Below, one piece after another: positions 56,217-64,000 of a stretch of 64,000 nt of DNA; the stretch's first letter is position 1; each line of letters opens with the position of its first letter. A program made the position numbers and the translations under genes. The notes under the pieces were generated by a model, which made no database searches, was not told where the DNA came from, and worked only from the letters and a program-made list of their open reading frames with translations. The stretch comes from Peptostreptococcus equinus (GTDB taxonomy: Bacteria > Bacillota > Clostridia > Peptostreptococcales > Peptostreptococcaceae): positions 1,178,001 to 1,242,000 of the forward strand of contig NZ_CP114052.1 in assembly GCF_027125355.1 (NCBI RefSeq), in the 5' to 3' direction.

Positions 56217-57233
56217 TCAATTGCCATCTAGCAATATACTCATATAATTTAAAATAGAATATACTTTTGAATAATCCATTCTCGTTGGACCTATAAAACT
56301 TATCTTTCCTTGGAGATTATTTTCTACGTTATAAGTTGCTGTAATTATACTTAAGTTTCTTCCTAAGTCATCCTCTGAATCTCCTATTACTATATTTAAA
56401 TTATCTTTTTGTATACCCTTAGCATCAATTATTTTTGTAATTTGATCTTTTTCCTCAAGCATACTCAAAAATGACTTTGCTTTAACCATATCGTTAAATT
56501 CTGGATAGTTGAATATATTTGTAGTACCATTCATGGCCATTTTAAAATCATCCACTGCTGATACATTATTTAACATATCAACTAAATCATCTACTATGTC
56601 CGAATACTCTCCTATTTCATATTTTATAAATGAAATCATTTCATCATCCAGATCTTTTATTCTCTTGCCTGCTAATTTATTTGACAAACTAGTAGAGATT
56701 ACATTTAATTTTGCCTGTGGTAAATCAACATTTGTAGTAAACTCTTGACTTTTGATTTCTCCATCGTCTGCCACAACAATTAATAATATTTTATCATCTG
56801 ATAAGTTAACCAACTGTATGTATTTAATGGTTCTGCTATCTCTGTGTGAATCATAAACAGCTATTGTCGTATAATTTGTCAACATCGATAGAATCTTTGA
56901 TAATTCATCAATTAACTGGTCAACATTTTGAAAATTATTTGAAATACATTTATTCAATATTTCTTTTTCATAATCTTCTAATTCCTTTCCACTCATTAAA
57001 GAATCTACATATAAGATATAACCTTTTTGTGTAGGTATTCTTCCTGCTGATGTATGAGGTTGAATTAAATAACCCATGTCTTCTAAGTCCGACATTTCAT
57101 TTCTTATTGTCGCAGCTGAAACACCTAGATTATATTTTTTTGAAATAGTCCTAGAACCAACTGCTTCAGCGGTCTCGACATAGTCTTTTACTATGGCTTT
57201 TAAAATATTTAATTGTCTTTCAGTTAAATCCAT
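56217..57233 (-). CDS. hrcA: Heat-inducible transcription repressor HrcA
   Basis: HrcA binds the CIRCE element and represses heat-shock operons; its folding depends on GroEL. The 338-residue protein has a winged helix at the N-terminus (DLTERQLNILKAIVKDYVET, AVGSRTISKKYNLGVSAATI) and a GAF-like dimerisation domain with FIGPTRMDYSKVYSIL near the C-terminus. It is the first gene of the operon and is encoded 26 bases downstream of a CIRCE operator and promoter, so it is autoregulated. Confidence 0.97.
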   Translation of the reverse strand: MDLTERQLNILKAIVKDYVETAEAVGSRTISKKYNLGVSAATIRNEMSDLEDMGYLIQPHTSAGRIPTQKGYILYVDSLMSGKELEDYEKEILNKCISNNFQNVDQLIDELSKILSMLTNYTTIAVYDSHRDSRTIKYIQLVNLSDDKILLIVVADDGEIKSQEFTTNVDLPQAKLNVISTSLSNKLAGKRIKDLDDEMISFIKYEIGEYSDIVDDLVDMLNNVSAVDDFKMAMNGTTNIFNYPEFNDMVKAKSFLSMLEEKDQITKIIDAKGIQKDNLNIVIGDSEDDLGRNLSIITATYNVENNLQGKISFIGPTRMDYSKVYSILNYMSILLDGN

Positions 57234-57259
57234 AGCCTCACCTCTTTAATCTTTAATTA

Positions 57260-57286
57260 TTATCACTCACTTATTAGGAGTGCTAA
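57260..57286 (-). promoter_or_regulatory. CIRCE operator of the hrcA operon
   Basis: The inverted repeat TTATCACTC - 9 bases - GAGTGCTAA matches the CIRCE consensus (TTAGCACTC-N9-GAGTGCTAA) with one mismatch, in the arm nearer hrcA. It sits between the promoter and the hrcA start, the standard place for HrcA repression. Confidence 0.92.
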
Positions 57287-57301
57287 AAACTTCTTAATAC
57301 A

Positions 57302-57330
57302 TTTATATCACGTTTTAATTTTAGTGTCAA
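57302..57330 (-). promoter_or_regulatory. Sigma-A promoter of the hrcA-grpE-dnaK-dnaJ operon
   Basis: On the minus strand a consensus TTGACA (57325-57330) is 17 bases from TATAAA (57302-57307). The CIRCE element begins about 15 bases downstream, so HrcA would block the transcription start. Confidence 0.85.
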
Positions 57331-57469
57331 CACTTTTTATATAATTTTATTAAATATATATTTTTTTCGTTAAAATTTATATTATTTGATATAATTAATA
57401 TGTTAATTATTATATAATTAAAACAATACTTTCATTTTAAATTATTATAAATTGCAGAAACGAGGTTTT

Positions 57470-58861
57470 ATGGAGCTACTAATATTAGAAAACGAATGTA
57501 AAAAACACCTATATTGCGACTTATTGAAAGAATCTATTCTTTATGATTCTAAATATGATTTTGATGCAAATATAGAAGCTACAAAGCATTACAATAATGC
57601 AAATCTAAATAATAAAACCATAATATATGCCGAAAATATTTTACCATGTACTGGATGCGTATCTTGCTGGTTTAGAACTCCAGGTAAATGTATATTAAAT
57701 GACAAAGCAAATAGCTATGCTTCAAATTTGACCAAATACGATAAAGTTACCATTGTAAGCGAGTTAAAATTTGGTACTTTCTCTTTTCCTATTAAAAGGC
57801 TGATAGACAGATGTGTTGGATATTTAGGTACGTTTATGGATATTGTTGGAGATGATATTAGACACGAGAAAAGATACGAACACTCTTTTTCATTAGATAT
57901 AATATTTTATGGCCAAGTAAAAGATAAAGAAATGCAAATTGCCAAAGAGCAAGTAAAAGCTATGTGTAAAAATTATTATATTAAGGATTATAAGATTGAA
58001 TTTTTAAATATTAAAAATCAAGTAAACAAACATTTTGTGGTTAATAAAAACTCAGAATTAGATGAAATGAATTATATTAATTTCATCTACAATAATTTCT
58101 TTTTAAATGATTATAATAATATAAAAGAATATTTAAGTATAAGCCGTAATTTCTTAGCTAATACTTTTGATAATGATCCTATATGCATTCAAGAAAAAAC
58201 TTTGATTATAAATGCAAGTCCAAGAGCAAATAATGCTGTGTCAAAATTTTATGCCAAATATTTAAAAGATAAAATTAAAAATTCTAATTTGATAAACTGG
58301 TCTTTTGATAAATGTATTTCCGTGGAAGAAATTATTGAATTACTTGGATATAAATCGATAATATTCTGCTATGGTTTATATGTTGATAATATGCCATCTA
58401 ATCTCCTAGAAAATATAAATAGAATCAATGCATTCATTAATAGTTGTATATATATTAATAGTTCACAAAAAAATAATGAAGAATTGATTTCTTATCTAAA
58501 ATCAAAGAATATTTATGCCGTTGCAAATAATGGTTTAAAACATGGCAAAGAAAATGAACTGTCTCTTTTAAGCATGGAACTTTTTTCAAATAATAGTAAT
58601 CTAAATTGGGTAATGGGATTAGGAATTGGCGCTGGTCCACTTTACGCAAATTCAAAAGAAAATATATTTGACAAGGATTATGCCCTTCCTGTAAAAGAAG
58701 CTCTAAATACTTTACAAAAAGCAATCTGCTCTTATAATATTAAGGAAAATTACAATAATATATATACAGATGGTTATATAGAACTAAATGAGTACAAAGA
58801 AATGCTCAATAAAATTTGGAAAATTCAATTGTCAAAATCAATTAATAACACTAAAAAATAA
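57470..58861 (+). CDS. Two-domain flavodoxin-fold protein, NADPH-dependent FMN reductase-like
   Basis: This protein of about 463 residues appears to be two flavodoxin-like halves in tandem. The first half contains LPCTGCVSCWFRTPGKCILND (about 54-74), the Cys-rich motif of iron-sulfur flavoprotein or NADPH-dependent FMN-reductase-like quinone reductases, then KFGTFSFPIKRLIDRC. It lacks the usual GSPR phosphate loop at its start. The second half begins LIINASPRANNAVSKFYAKYL, which has the flavin phosphate loop. The division of labour is an inference. The frame opens at a TTG at 57452, but CGAGG fits the ATG at 57470. It is divergent from the heat-shock operon. Confidence 0.68.
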   Translation: MELLILENECKKHLYCDLLKESILYDSKYDFDANIEATKHYNNANLNNKTIIYAENILPCTGCVSCWFRTPGKCILNDKANSYASNLTKYDKVTIVSELKFGTFSFPIKRLIDRCVGYLGTFMDIVGDDIRHEKRYEHSFSLDIIFYGQVKDKEMQIAKEQVKAMCKNYYIKDYKIEFLNIKNQVNKHFVVNKNSELDEMNYINFIYNNFFLNDYNNIKEYLSISRNFLANTFDNDPICIQEKTLIINASPRANNAVSKFYAKYLKDKIKNSNLINWSFDKCISVEEIIELLGYKSIIFCYGLYVDNMPSNLLENINRINAFINSCIYINSSQKNNEELISYLKSKNIYAVANNGLKHGKENELSLLSMELFSNNSNLNWVMGLGIGAGPLYANSKENIFDKDYALPVKEALNTLQKAICSYNIKENYNNIYTDGYIELNEYKEMLNKIWKIQLSKSINNTKK

Positions 58862-58926
58862 TTACTATAGTTTTAGATTTATCAATATCTAGTAATCTTA
58901 AAAATTAATTAAATAATTTAAATATA

Positions 58927-58966
58927 AAGGTGCTACATTATATATTAATATATAATGTAGCACCTT
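58927..58966. terminator. Bidirectional terminator between convergent genes
   Basis: A perfect 40-bp palindrome (arms AAGGTGCTACATTATATATT) lies between the plus-strand flavoprotein gene and the minus-strand NADH oxidase gene, 66 and 17 bases from their stops. It is AT-rich on both sides. Confidence 0.78.
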
Positions 58967-58982
58967 AGGTTATCTAAAATTA

Positions 58983-60320
58983 TTATTTAGCACTTAACGC
59001 TGCCATTGTTATATAGTTATATGGCTGATTGAAATGTGGTAAGAAGAAGATGTCTAATAAAGCTAATCTATCTATTGTTACCTTTTCCTGTATTGCTAGT
59101 GAGAACATATGTATACCCATTGACATATCATATTCTGAAGCCATCTGTGCTCCTAATATTACTCTAGTTTTTCTGTCATATACTATTCTTATTTTAACAT
59201 CTGGGTTAGTAGTCTCAATAAATCCTGGCTTTTGAGTATCTTCATAATCAGTATAATTTACATCTATTCCTAATTTTTCAGCCTTACCTACTGTAATACC
59301 AGTAGATACCATCTTTAAGTCATATATGCTTATACCATTAGATCCCTGAACACCTATTGATTCTAATGAACCACCACCTGCGTTATGAGCAGCAACAATA
59401 CCACTTCTTACGGCATTTGTTGCAAGCGCTATATAGTTTGTATTATCTATAGCATTATCGTATACTGTAGCGCAGTCACCAATTGCATAAACATCTTTTA
59501 CGCTAGTTTCTTGCTTTTTGTTTACTAAGAAAGATCCATTTCTGAATTGTTCTAATTTCATTTCACCTAAAGCATTATTTGGTCTAAATCCTATTGAAAG
59601 TATTACCATATCAGCTGGTATTTCTTTCTTATCAGTTACTACTGAAGATACCTTTCCATCTGTACCCTTTATTTCCTGAACTGCCTGTCCAAATTCAAGG
59701 TTAATACCATTCTTTGAAAGATTTTCTTTCATTAAATCTGTGAATGGCTTATCGTAGTATGCTGGTAAACAAGTATCAGCTATATCGACCATAGTTACAT
59801 TCTTACCATGTCTTTGGAAAGCTTCTGCCAATTCAACACCAATATATCCAGCACCTACAACTGTTATATTCTTTATTTCAGGGTCATTTAATTTTTCAAT
59901 TACTTCAGCTGCGTTCTGATATAATTTAACCTGCTGTACATTTTCTAAATCCTTACCAGGTATGTTTGGAATAATAGGAACAGATCCAGCTGCTAATATC
60001 AATTTATCATATGTATCTTCAACTTCTCTTCCATCTTTAAATCTTACAAAAACCTTTTTGTTATCATAGTCTACCTTGTAAACTTCAGCTTCCATATTAA
60101 TTTTTGCACCCATTTCTTCTAAAGATGCCTTATCAGCATAGAATAATCCATTTGGCTTAGAAATTTGATTACCTATCCAAAGTGCCATACCACAACCTAA
60201 AAATGAAATGTTGTTGTTTTTATCATATACAACTACTTCATTTTCTGGGTAATTAGTTAAAATTGTTCTGATTGCTGCAGTTCCTGCATGGTTTGCTCCG
60301 ACTACTACGATTTTGCTCAT
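58983..60320 (-). CDS. nox: NADH oxidase / CoA-disulfide reductase family flavoenzyme
   Basis: This 445-residue FAD- and NADH-dependent enzyme belongs to the peroxide reductase-like family. The FAD site is [15 protein letters not shown], the single redox cysteine is Cys43 in [12 protein letters not shown], the NADH site is [17 protein letters not shown] (about 153-169) and the second FAD motif is [13 protein letters not shown] (about 272). The closest known functional class is water-forming NADH oxidase, which removes oxygen in anaerobes and lactic bacteria. CoA-disulfide reductase is an alternative that sequence alone does not exclude. It has a good ribosome site (GGAGG); the 261-bp region upstream shows no other gene. 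Confidence 0.9.
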   Translation of the reverse strand: MSKIVVVGANHAGTAAIRTILTNYPENEVVVYDKNNNISFLGCGMALWIGNQISKPNGLFYADKASLEEMGAKINMEAEVYKVDYDNKKVFVRFKDGREVEDTYDKLILAAGSVPIIPNIPGKDLENVQQVKLYQNAAEVIEKLNDPEIKNITVVGAGYIGVELAEAFQRHGKNVTMVDIADTCLPAYYDKPFTDLMKENLSKNGINLEFGQAVQEIKGTDGKVSSVVTDKKEIPADMVILSIGFRPNNALGEMKLEQFRNGSFLVNKKQETSVKDVYAIGDCATVYDNAIDNTNYIALATNAVRSGIVAAHNAGGGSLESIGVQGSNGISIYDLKMVSTGITVGKAEKLGIDVNYTDYEDTQKPGFIETTNPDVKIRIVYDRKTRVILGAQMASEYDMSMGIHMFSLAIQEKVTIDRLALLDIFFLPHFNQPYNYITMAALSAK

Positions 60321-60581
60321 TTTAATCCTCCATTTTTTTGTTTGTTAATTATTTTTTTATTAATATAAAGATTATCTAATTTCTATATCTTAATCTTCCA
60401 CTATTAATTTACCCAGAAATCCTTTTCTATAACATAAAAAATAATAATTTTCATTATTTTTTGCAGTATTAATAATTCGCTAGTTTTAAACTACCTTATA
60501 TTTATCAATCATTTCACATGTTGATTCCATTCTCTCATTATTTGGTGACAATACTGGACAATTAATCTCTAAATTTAATAG

Positions 60582-61724
60582 TTATATCATCAAGTCTACA
60601 AGTATAGTATTTGATATTTCTATACCTTGTTGGCAAAAGTGAATATACTCATCTCCATTAATTATATACTTTTTAATGTGCCCTTGCTCTATATATTTTC
60701 TTATCTTACTTTCAATTATTTTTTTGTTTTCATCATCAAGTAAAGACATTAATTGAAGCATATCTATTCCCTCAATCATTCTAAGTCCCAGCATCATTCT
60801 TTCATTATAAATATCTATATTGGACAATTTTTCTTCATAATCAATAGGCTTATTATTTTTTTCTATTTTTTTCATATATTGAGTCATATTTTTAGTATTG
60901 GTATATCTGATTCCCTCTATATATCCTGATGCACCTAGTCCGAATCCATAATATTCTTCACATTCCCAATATAAAATATTATGTTTACACCTTCTATCTT
61001 TTTTTGCATAGTTTGATATCTCATATTGCTCATATCCATTTTTTTCAAAAGTATCTATAACATACCTATACATTTTTACATACAATTCTTCATCAATCTC
61101 TTTCAACTGACCTTGTTCATATAAATAGAAAAATCTTGTCCCCTCTTCTATTATTAAAGAGTATGCTGATATATGCTCAGGATTTAGATTGATTATATAA
61201 TTAACTGTTTCTTTCCACTCATCAAAAGTTTGCCCCTCAAAAGCAAATATTAAATCAACATTTATATTATCGAATCCGACTTGTCTAGCATTTTTGAATG
61301 ACTCCTCAAATTCTTTTAGATTATGTATTCTTCCCATAAATTCTAAATGTTTGTCGTGTGTCGACTGTAAACCTATACTTAATCTATTTATGCCCATTTC
61401 TTTCATGACTCTCAATTTTTCTATTGTAAGAGTTCCTGGATTGCATTCTATCGTAAATTCCGTATTTATATCAAATATAAACTTTTTGTTTATTATTTTT
61501 AAAAGTTTTTCTATTTGTTTCACTGATAATATACTTGGTGTTCCTCCACCTATAAATATTGAACTCACAAGCTTCTTTTCAACTAAATATAAATCTATCT
61601 CTCTTTTTAATGCTTCTAAATATGAATCTATTTCACTTTCCATTCCAACATATGATGTAAAATCACAATAATGGCATTTTTTCGCACAAAAAGGTATATG
61701 TATATATAAACCTCTATCTTTCAT
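60582..61724 (-). CDS. hemW: HemW, radical-SAM heme chaperone
   Basis: This 380-residue protein of the HemN-like family is now assigned as a heme-insertion chaperone (HemW) rather than coproporphyrinogen oxidase. The radical-SAM motif reads CAKKCHYCDF (CxxxCxxC, about 13-22), then FIGGGTPSIL, IECNPGTLT and LSIGLQSTHDKHLEFMGR. The C-terminal domain has YYGFGLGASGYIEG. HemN-type features needed for decarboxylation, such as an extra N-terminal cysteine, are absent. It is next to the NADH oxidase gene on the same strand, with no terminator visible between them. The start has AAGGAG. Confidence 0.93.
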   Translation of the reverse strand: MKDRGLYIHIPFCAKKCHYCDFTSYVGMESEIDSYLEALKREIDLYLVEKKLVSSIFIGGGTPSILSVKQIEKLLKIINKKFIFDINTEFTIECNPGTLTIEKLRVMKEMGINRLSIGLQSTHDKHLEFMGRIHNLKEFEESFKNARQVGFDNINVDLIFAFEGQTFDEWKETVNYIINLNPEHISAYSLIIEEGTRFFYLYEQGQLKEIDEELYVKMYRYVIDTFEKNGYEQYEISNYAKKDRRCKHNILYWECEEYYGFGLGASGYIEGIRYTNTKNMTQYMKKIEKNNKPIDYEEKLSNIDIYNERMMLGLRMIEGIDMLQLMSLLDDENKKIIESKIRKYIEQGHIKKYIINGDEYIHFCQQGIEISNTILVDLMI

Positions 61725-61822
61725 TTTTTTCTCCTTGCTTATTAGTATAATTTAATATATTTTAATTTTAGTTTTCGTTCTCTAAATATATTCTTATTAT
61801 ACCATCTATTGACAATTTTCAT

Positions 61823-61857
61823 AAAAAATAAAGCTATTGATATATCAATAGCTTTAC
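61823..61857 (-). terminator. Terminator of the cca-nitroreductase unit
   Basis: A perfect 28-bp palindrome (61829-61856, arms TAAAGCTATTGATA) is followed on the minus strand by a run of six T. It lies 15 bases after the nitroreductase stop. Confidence 0.85.
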
Positions 61858-61871
61858 CTATATTTATTTTG

Positions 61872-62732
61872 TTATATATTACAATATCCTACTACTGTAT
61901 AGTTGCTTGGTATTCCGTATGATTTTTCTAACTCACCAAATCCCCACTTAGAATCAAACATAGTTACATCTAATATTACACCAAAGTAAAGCATTACTAT
62001 ACCAGCATCTATCTTATTGTTGTAACTTCCCTTATAATTTTCATTGTCTATGGCTAGAATAACTTTTCCGCCATCTACAATAAATCTCCAAGGTTGCATA
62101 TTTAATGATGATGGTGCCATTCTAGCATATGAAAATGCTTCAAATAGAGCTCTCTCTTCTAATACATCAACTGTTGCTGCATTTCCCCAATGATCTATAT
62201 ACACCATTTCTTCTACTGATATTCTAGCTGAACCATCTTTGTTTATGTTCATATCAGTTTTTGAATAGTTATCTCCTGTTTTAGCTGAATTTTCTATGTT
62301 TTTTAGATTTTCTGCATATCCTAAAGCTATTAAAGCTACTACTTCTTTATCTGTTACTAGTCCTAAAGCTTCTTTTACAGCAGCTTGATCTTTATATGAA
62401 ATCCAGCATGAATCTACACCTAAATCTCTAGCCTTTAGTATGGTTCTTTCACCCACATAACCAGCATTCTCTATATGATGTGGCTTGTCTTCTGATAATA
62501 ACACTAAATAATTTGGCGCTTCTATCATTACACCCTGATAGCCAGCTACTCCATATAATCTCTTATAGTTGTCGTTTCCTGGGAAAAATTTTGGTTCAAT
62601 CTCAATTGTTGGAACTAATTTCTTACATTCACATATAAACTTTTCAAGTTCAAGTAACGCGTTTGTTTCAACTGGTGTGTCCTTAAAATGTCTTACAGAC
62701 TTTCCATCCATTATTAATGACTTATAATTCAT
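61872..62732 (-). CDS. Nitroreductase-family flavoprotein (TM1586-like)
   Basis: This FMN-dependent protein of about 286 residues is related to putative TM1586-type nitroreductases. The N-terminal SVRHFKDTPVETNALLEL and the second FMN-binding stretch SYARMAPSSLNMQPWRFIV (about 210-228) mark the family, and the hydrophobic GERTILKARDLGVDSCWISY helix supports it. The natural electron acceptor is unknown. An ATG at 62738 is possible, but GGAGG sits seven bases before the ATG at 62732. Its start overlaps the cca stop by 11 bases, so the two are coupled. Confidence 0.85.
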   Translation of the reverse strand: MNYKSLIMDGKSVRHFKDTPVETNALLELEKFICECKKLVPTIEIEPKFFPGNDNYKRLYGVAGYQGVMIEAPNYLVLLSEDKPHHIENAGYVGERTILKARDLGVDSCWISYKDQAAVKEALGLVTDKEVVALIALGYAENLKNIENSAKTGDNYSKTDMNINKDGSARISVEEMVYIDHWGNAATVDVLEERALFEAFSYARMAPSSLNMQPWRFIVDGGKVILAIDNENYKGSYNNKIDAGIVMLYFGVILDVTMFDSKWGFGELEKSYGIPSNYTVVGYCNI

Positions 62733-64000
62733 GGTCATACCTCCAATTTATATTGTTGTTTTGTATTTTTCTGGATAAACTCAATAGCTTTTTCTTCTCA
62801 TTTGATTCAGGATGTTCCATAACATAATCCAAAATACTATCTAATATATAGCCTATTTCTGCCCCCTGAGCGATATTATTCTCGATTATATCTCTTCCAT
62901 TTATACTAAGTTGAGAAACAGAAAAACATTCTCCTCTTAATATTATATCATTAATTGCTTGAAAACAGAATGTTGGATTTTCAAATTTTTCAATAAATTT
63001 TGCAAATAGTGCACATTTTACTAAGTCCACGTCTTGCATATAGTTGAGTATTTTTTTTAATATCATTTTATATTTAACTTTTTCCAGATTATCATTTAAT
63101 AATAATTCAGTTTCTTTATTATTAAGTATATAAAATATTTTTTCAGTTTTTTCTATATTTTTGTTAGAATATCTAAGTTTTTTTAGTATTTCATGTAGTT
63201 TTTCATATTCTACACCTTTGAATATCAATGCTCTTTTCATAGCCATAAAATTTTTTTGATCCAATTTACTCAAATCTGCATTATATTTAAAAAACTGTTT
63301 AAGCCCCAAAGATTCTATTGTTCTCTGTGTATTTTCTTTTATATCAATATTATTCATAAAATATAAAGCAATCTCGTGTATTTTCTTTGATTGATTTATA
63401 GAATCATCATTAGGTATATATCCTGAAAAAATAAATTCTGACATAGAATACCTATTTAATAACTTTATTTTTTCAGGGTCAAACTCAATTATTTTCTCCA
63501 ATTCTAAATTTATTCTTTCTATAGATATGTTTTTAATGTTTTTAGCATTTTTCTCTATTGATTTAAATGTTGTATCATCGATTGTAAATCCTAGTTTTGC
63601 AGAAAATCTTATGGCTCTTATTATCCTCAATGCATCTTCATTAAATCTCTTATCCGGATTTCCAACGCATGAAATTATTTTATTTTTTATATCTTCAATT
63701 CCATTAAACTCATCAATTAAACCACTAATATTATTGTAGGCAAGTGCATTTATAGTAAAATCTCTTCTGGATAAATCATCCTTCAAAGAATTACTAAACT
63801 CTACATTTTCTGGTCTACGATAATCCAAATATTTGCCATCTATTCTATATGTAGTCAGTTCAAATAGGTCACTATCGATTAATACGCTTACTGTACCATG
63901 TTGCACTCCTGTTGGAACAGTCTTTTCAAATATAACTATTATATCTTCTGGTAGAGCATTTGTAGTAATATCCCAGTCGTTGGGTTTTTTATCCATTATT
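62722..64000 (-). CDS. cca: CCA-adding tRNA nucleotidyltransferase, partial
   Basis: This enzyme adds or repairs the 3' CCA end of tRNA. About 426 codons are in the window and the 5' end is cut off at 64000. The visible start MDKKPNDWDITTNA is not the true N-terminus: PNDWD carries the catalytic acidic pair that normally follows GGxVRD. Further parts are LSRRDFTINALAYN (about 80), a helical domain starting near NEDALRIIRAIRFSAKLGF (about 120-140) and a C-terminal HD-free region. The frame overlaps the nitroreductase start. A poly(A) polymerase of the same superfamily is an alternative. Confidence 0.92.
   Translation of the reverse strand, partial: IMDKKPNDWDITTNALPEDIIVIFEKTVPTGVQHGTVSVLIDSDLFELTTYRIDGKYLDYRRPENVEFSNSLKDDLSRRDFTINALAYNNISGLIDEFNGIEDIKNKIISCVGNPDKRFNEDALRIIRAIRFSAKLGFTIDDTTFKSIEKNAKNIKNISIERINLELEKIIEFDPEKIKLLNRYSMSEFIFSGYIPNDDSINQSKKIHEIALYFMNNIDIKENTQRTIESLGLKQFFKYNADLSKLDQKNFMAMKRALIFKGVEYEKLHEILKKLRYSNKNIEKTEKIFYILNNKETELLLNDNLEKVKYKMILKKILNYMQDVDLVKCALFAKFIEKFENPTFCFQAINDIILRGECFSVSQLSINGRDIIENNIAQGAEIGYILDSILDYVMEHPESNEKKKLLSLSRKIQNNNINWRYDHEL

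Noticed and set aside
60486..60584. Open frame of about 31 codons directly after the hemW stop, in the same frame
   Set aside because: The hemW C-terminus looks complete at its stop, the extension matches nothing I know, and 31 stop-free codons are expected by chance.

Overview
The window is a contiguous piece of chromosome from a low-GC (about 30 percent by eye), AT-rich, Gram-positive anaerobe of the class Clostridia. Supporting signs are a PolC-type replicative polymerase, an HrcA/CIRCE-controlled hrcA-grpE-dnaK-dnaJ operon, a split glyQ/glyS glycyl-tRNA synthetase, pyruvate phosphate dikinase with its DUF299 regulator, and cell-wall-binding type 2 (CWB2) repeats on an L,D-transpeptidase. 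The last trait points to the Peptostreptococcaceae and relatives, which is an inference. I cannot name a species. Almost everything is on the minus strand; only thyA-folA, a regulator/dehydrogenase fusion and one flavoprotein are on the plus strand.

Positions 1-9576 hold the 5' part of rnc, efp, an EamA-type exporter, polC, a metallo-beta-lactamase-fold hydrolase and a secreted L,D-transpeptidase with CWB2 repeats and an 18-bp tandem repeat. Positions 9815-11162 are a thyA-folA pair for dTMP and tetrahydrofolate. Positions 11369-12835 encode an unusual fusion of an XRE-type helix-turn-helix to a HasB-like UDP-glucose dehydrogenase.

Positions 13211-29928 form one long minus-strand locus for a Wzx/Wzy-dependent surface polysaccharide. 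In transcription order it holds an LCP ligase, Wzz-like modulator, BY-kinase, SH3 lipoprotein, PHP-type tyrosine phosphatase, membrane NDP-sugar dehydratase, aminotransferase, initiating sugar-phosphate transferase, GNAT acetyltransferase, ATP-grasp enzyme, three GT4 glycosyltransferases, hexapeptide acetyltransferase, Wzx flippase and Wzy polymerase. The dehydratase, aminotransferase, acetyltransferase and initiating transferase together suggest that the first sugar is a bacillosamine-like diamino trideoxyhexose. The GNAT gene carries an 11-bp A tract and an (AT)7 tract, which makes it a candidate for phase variation. A perfect 64-bp palindrome closes the operon, next to a probable insertion-sequence remnant. 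An LPXTG surface protein with GA-like helical modules lies just upstream of the operon.

From 31576 on the window is mostly housekeeping. It contains a PEP-synthesis unit (ccpN-like gene, regulator, ppdK), recO-DUF4342-glyQ-glyS, phoH-ybeY-dgkA/PAP2 fusion-era-mgtE, hpf, a TDT-family transporter, rpsU-yqeY, HIT, YbjQ, then prmA-rsmE-mtaB and the heat-shock operon. It ends with a two-domain flavoprotein, an NADH oxidase, hemW, and a cca-nitroreductase pair in which cca runs off the window. The neighbourhood resembles the Bacillus/Clostridium rpsU-era-glyS region but lacks yqfC, yqfD and pgpH. I found no rRNA, tRNA, CRISPR array, prophage or recognisable defence system. The most unusual parts are the polysaccharide locus and several domain fusions, not a clearly new system.
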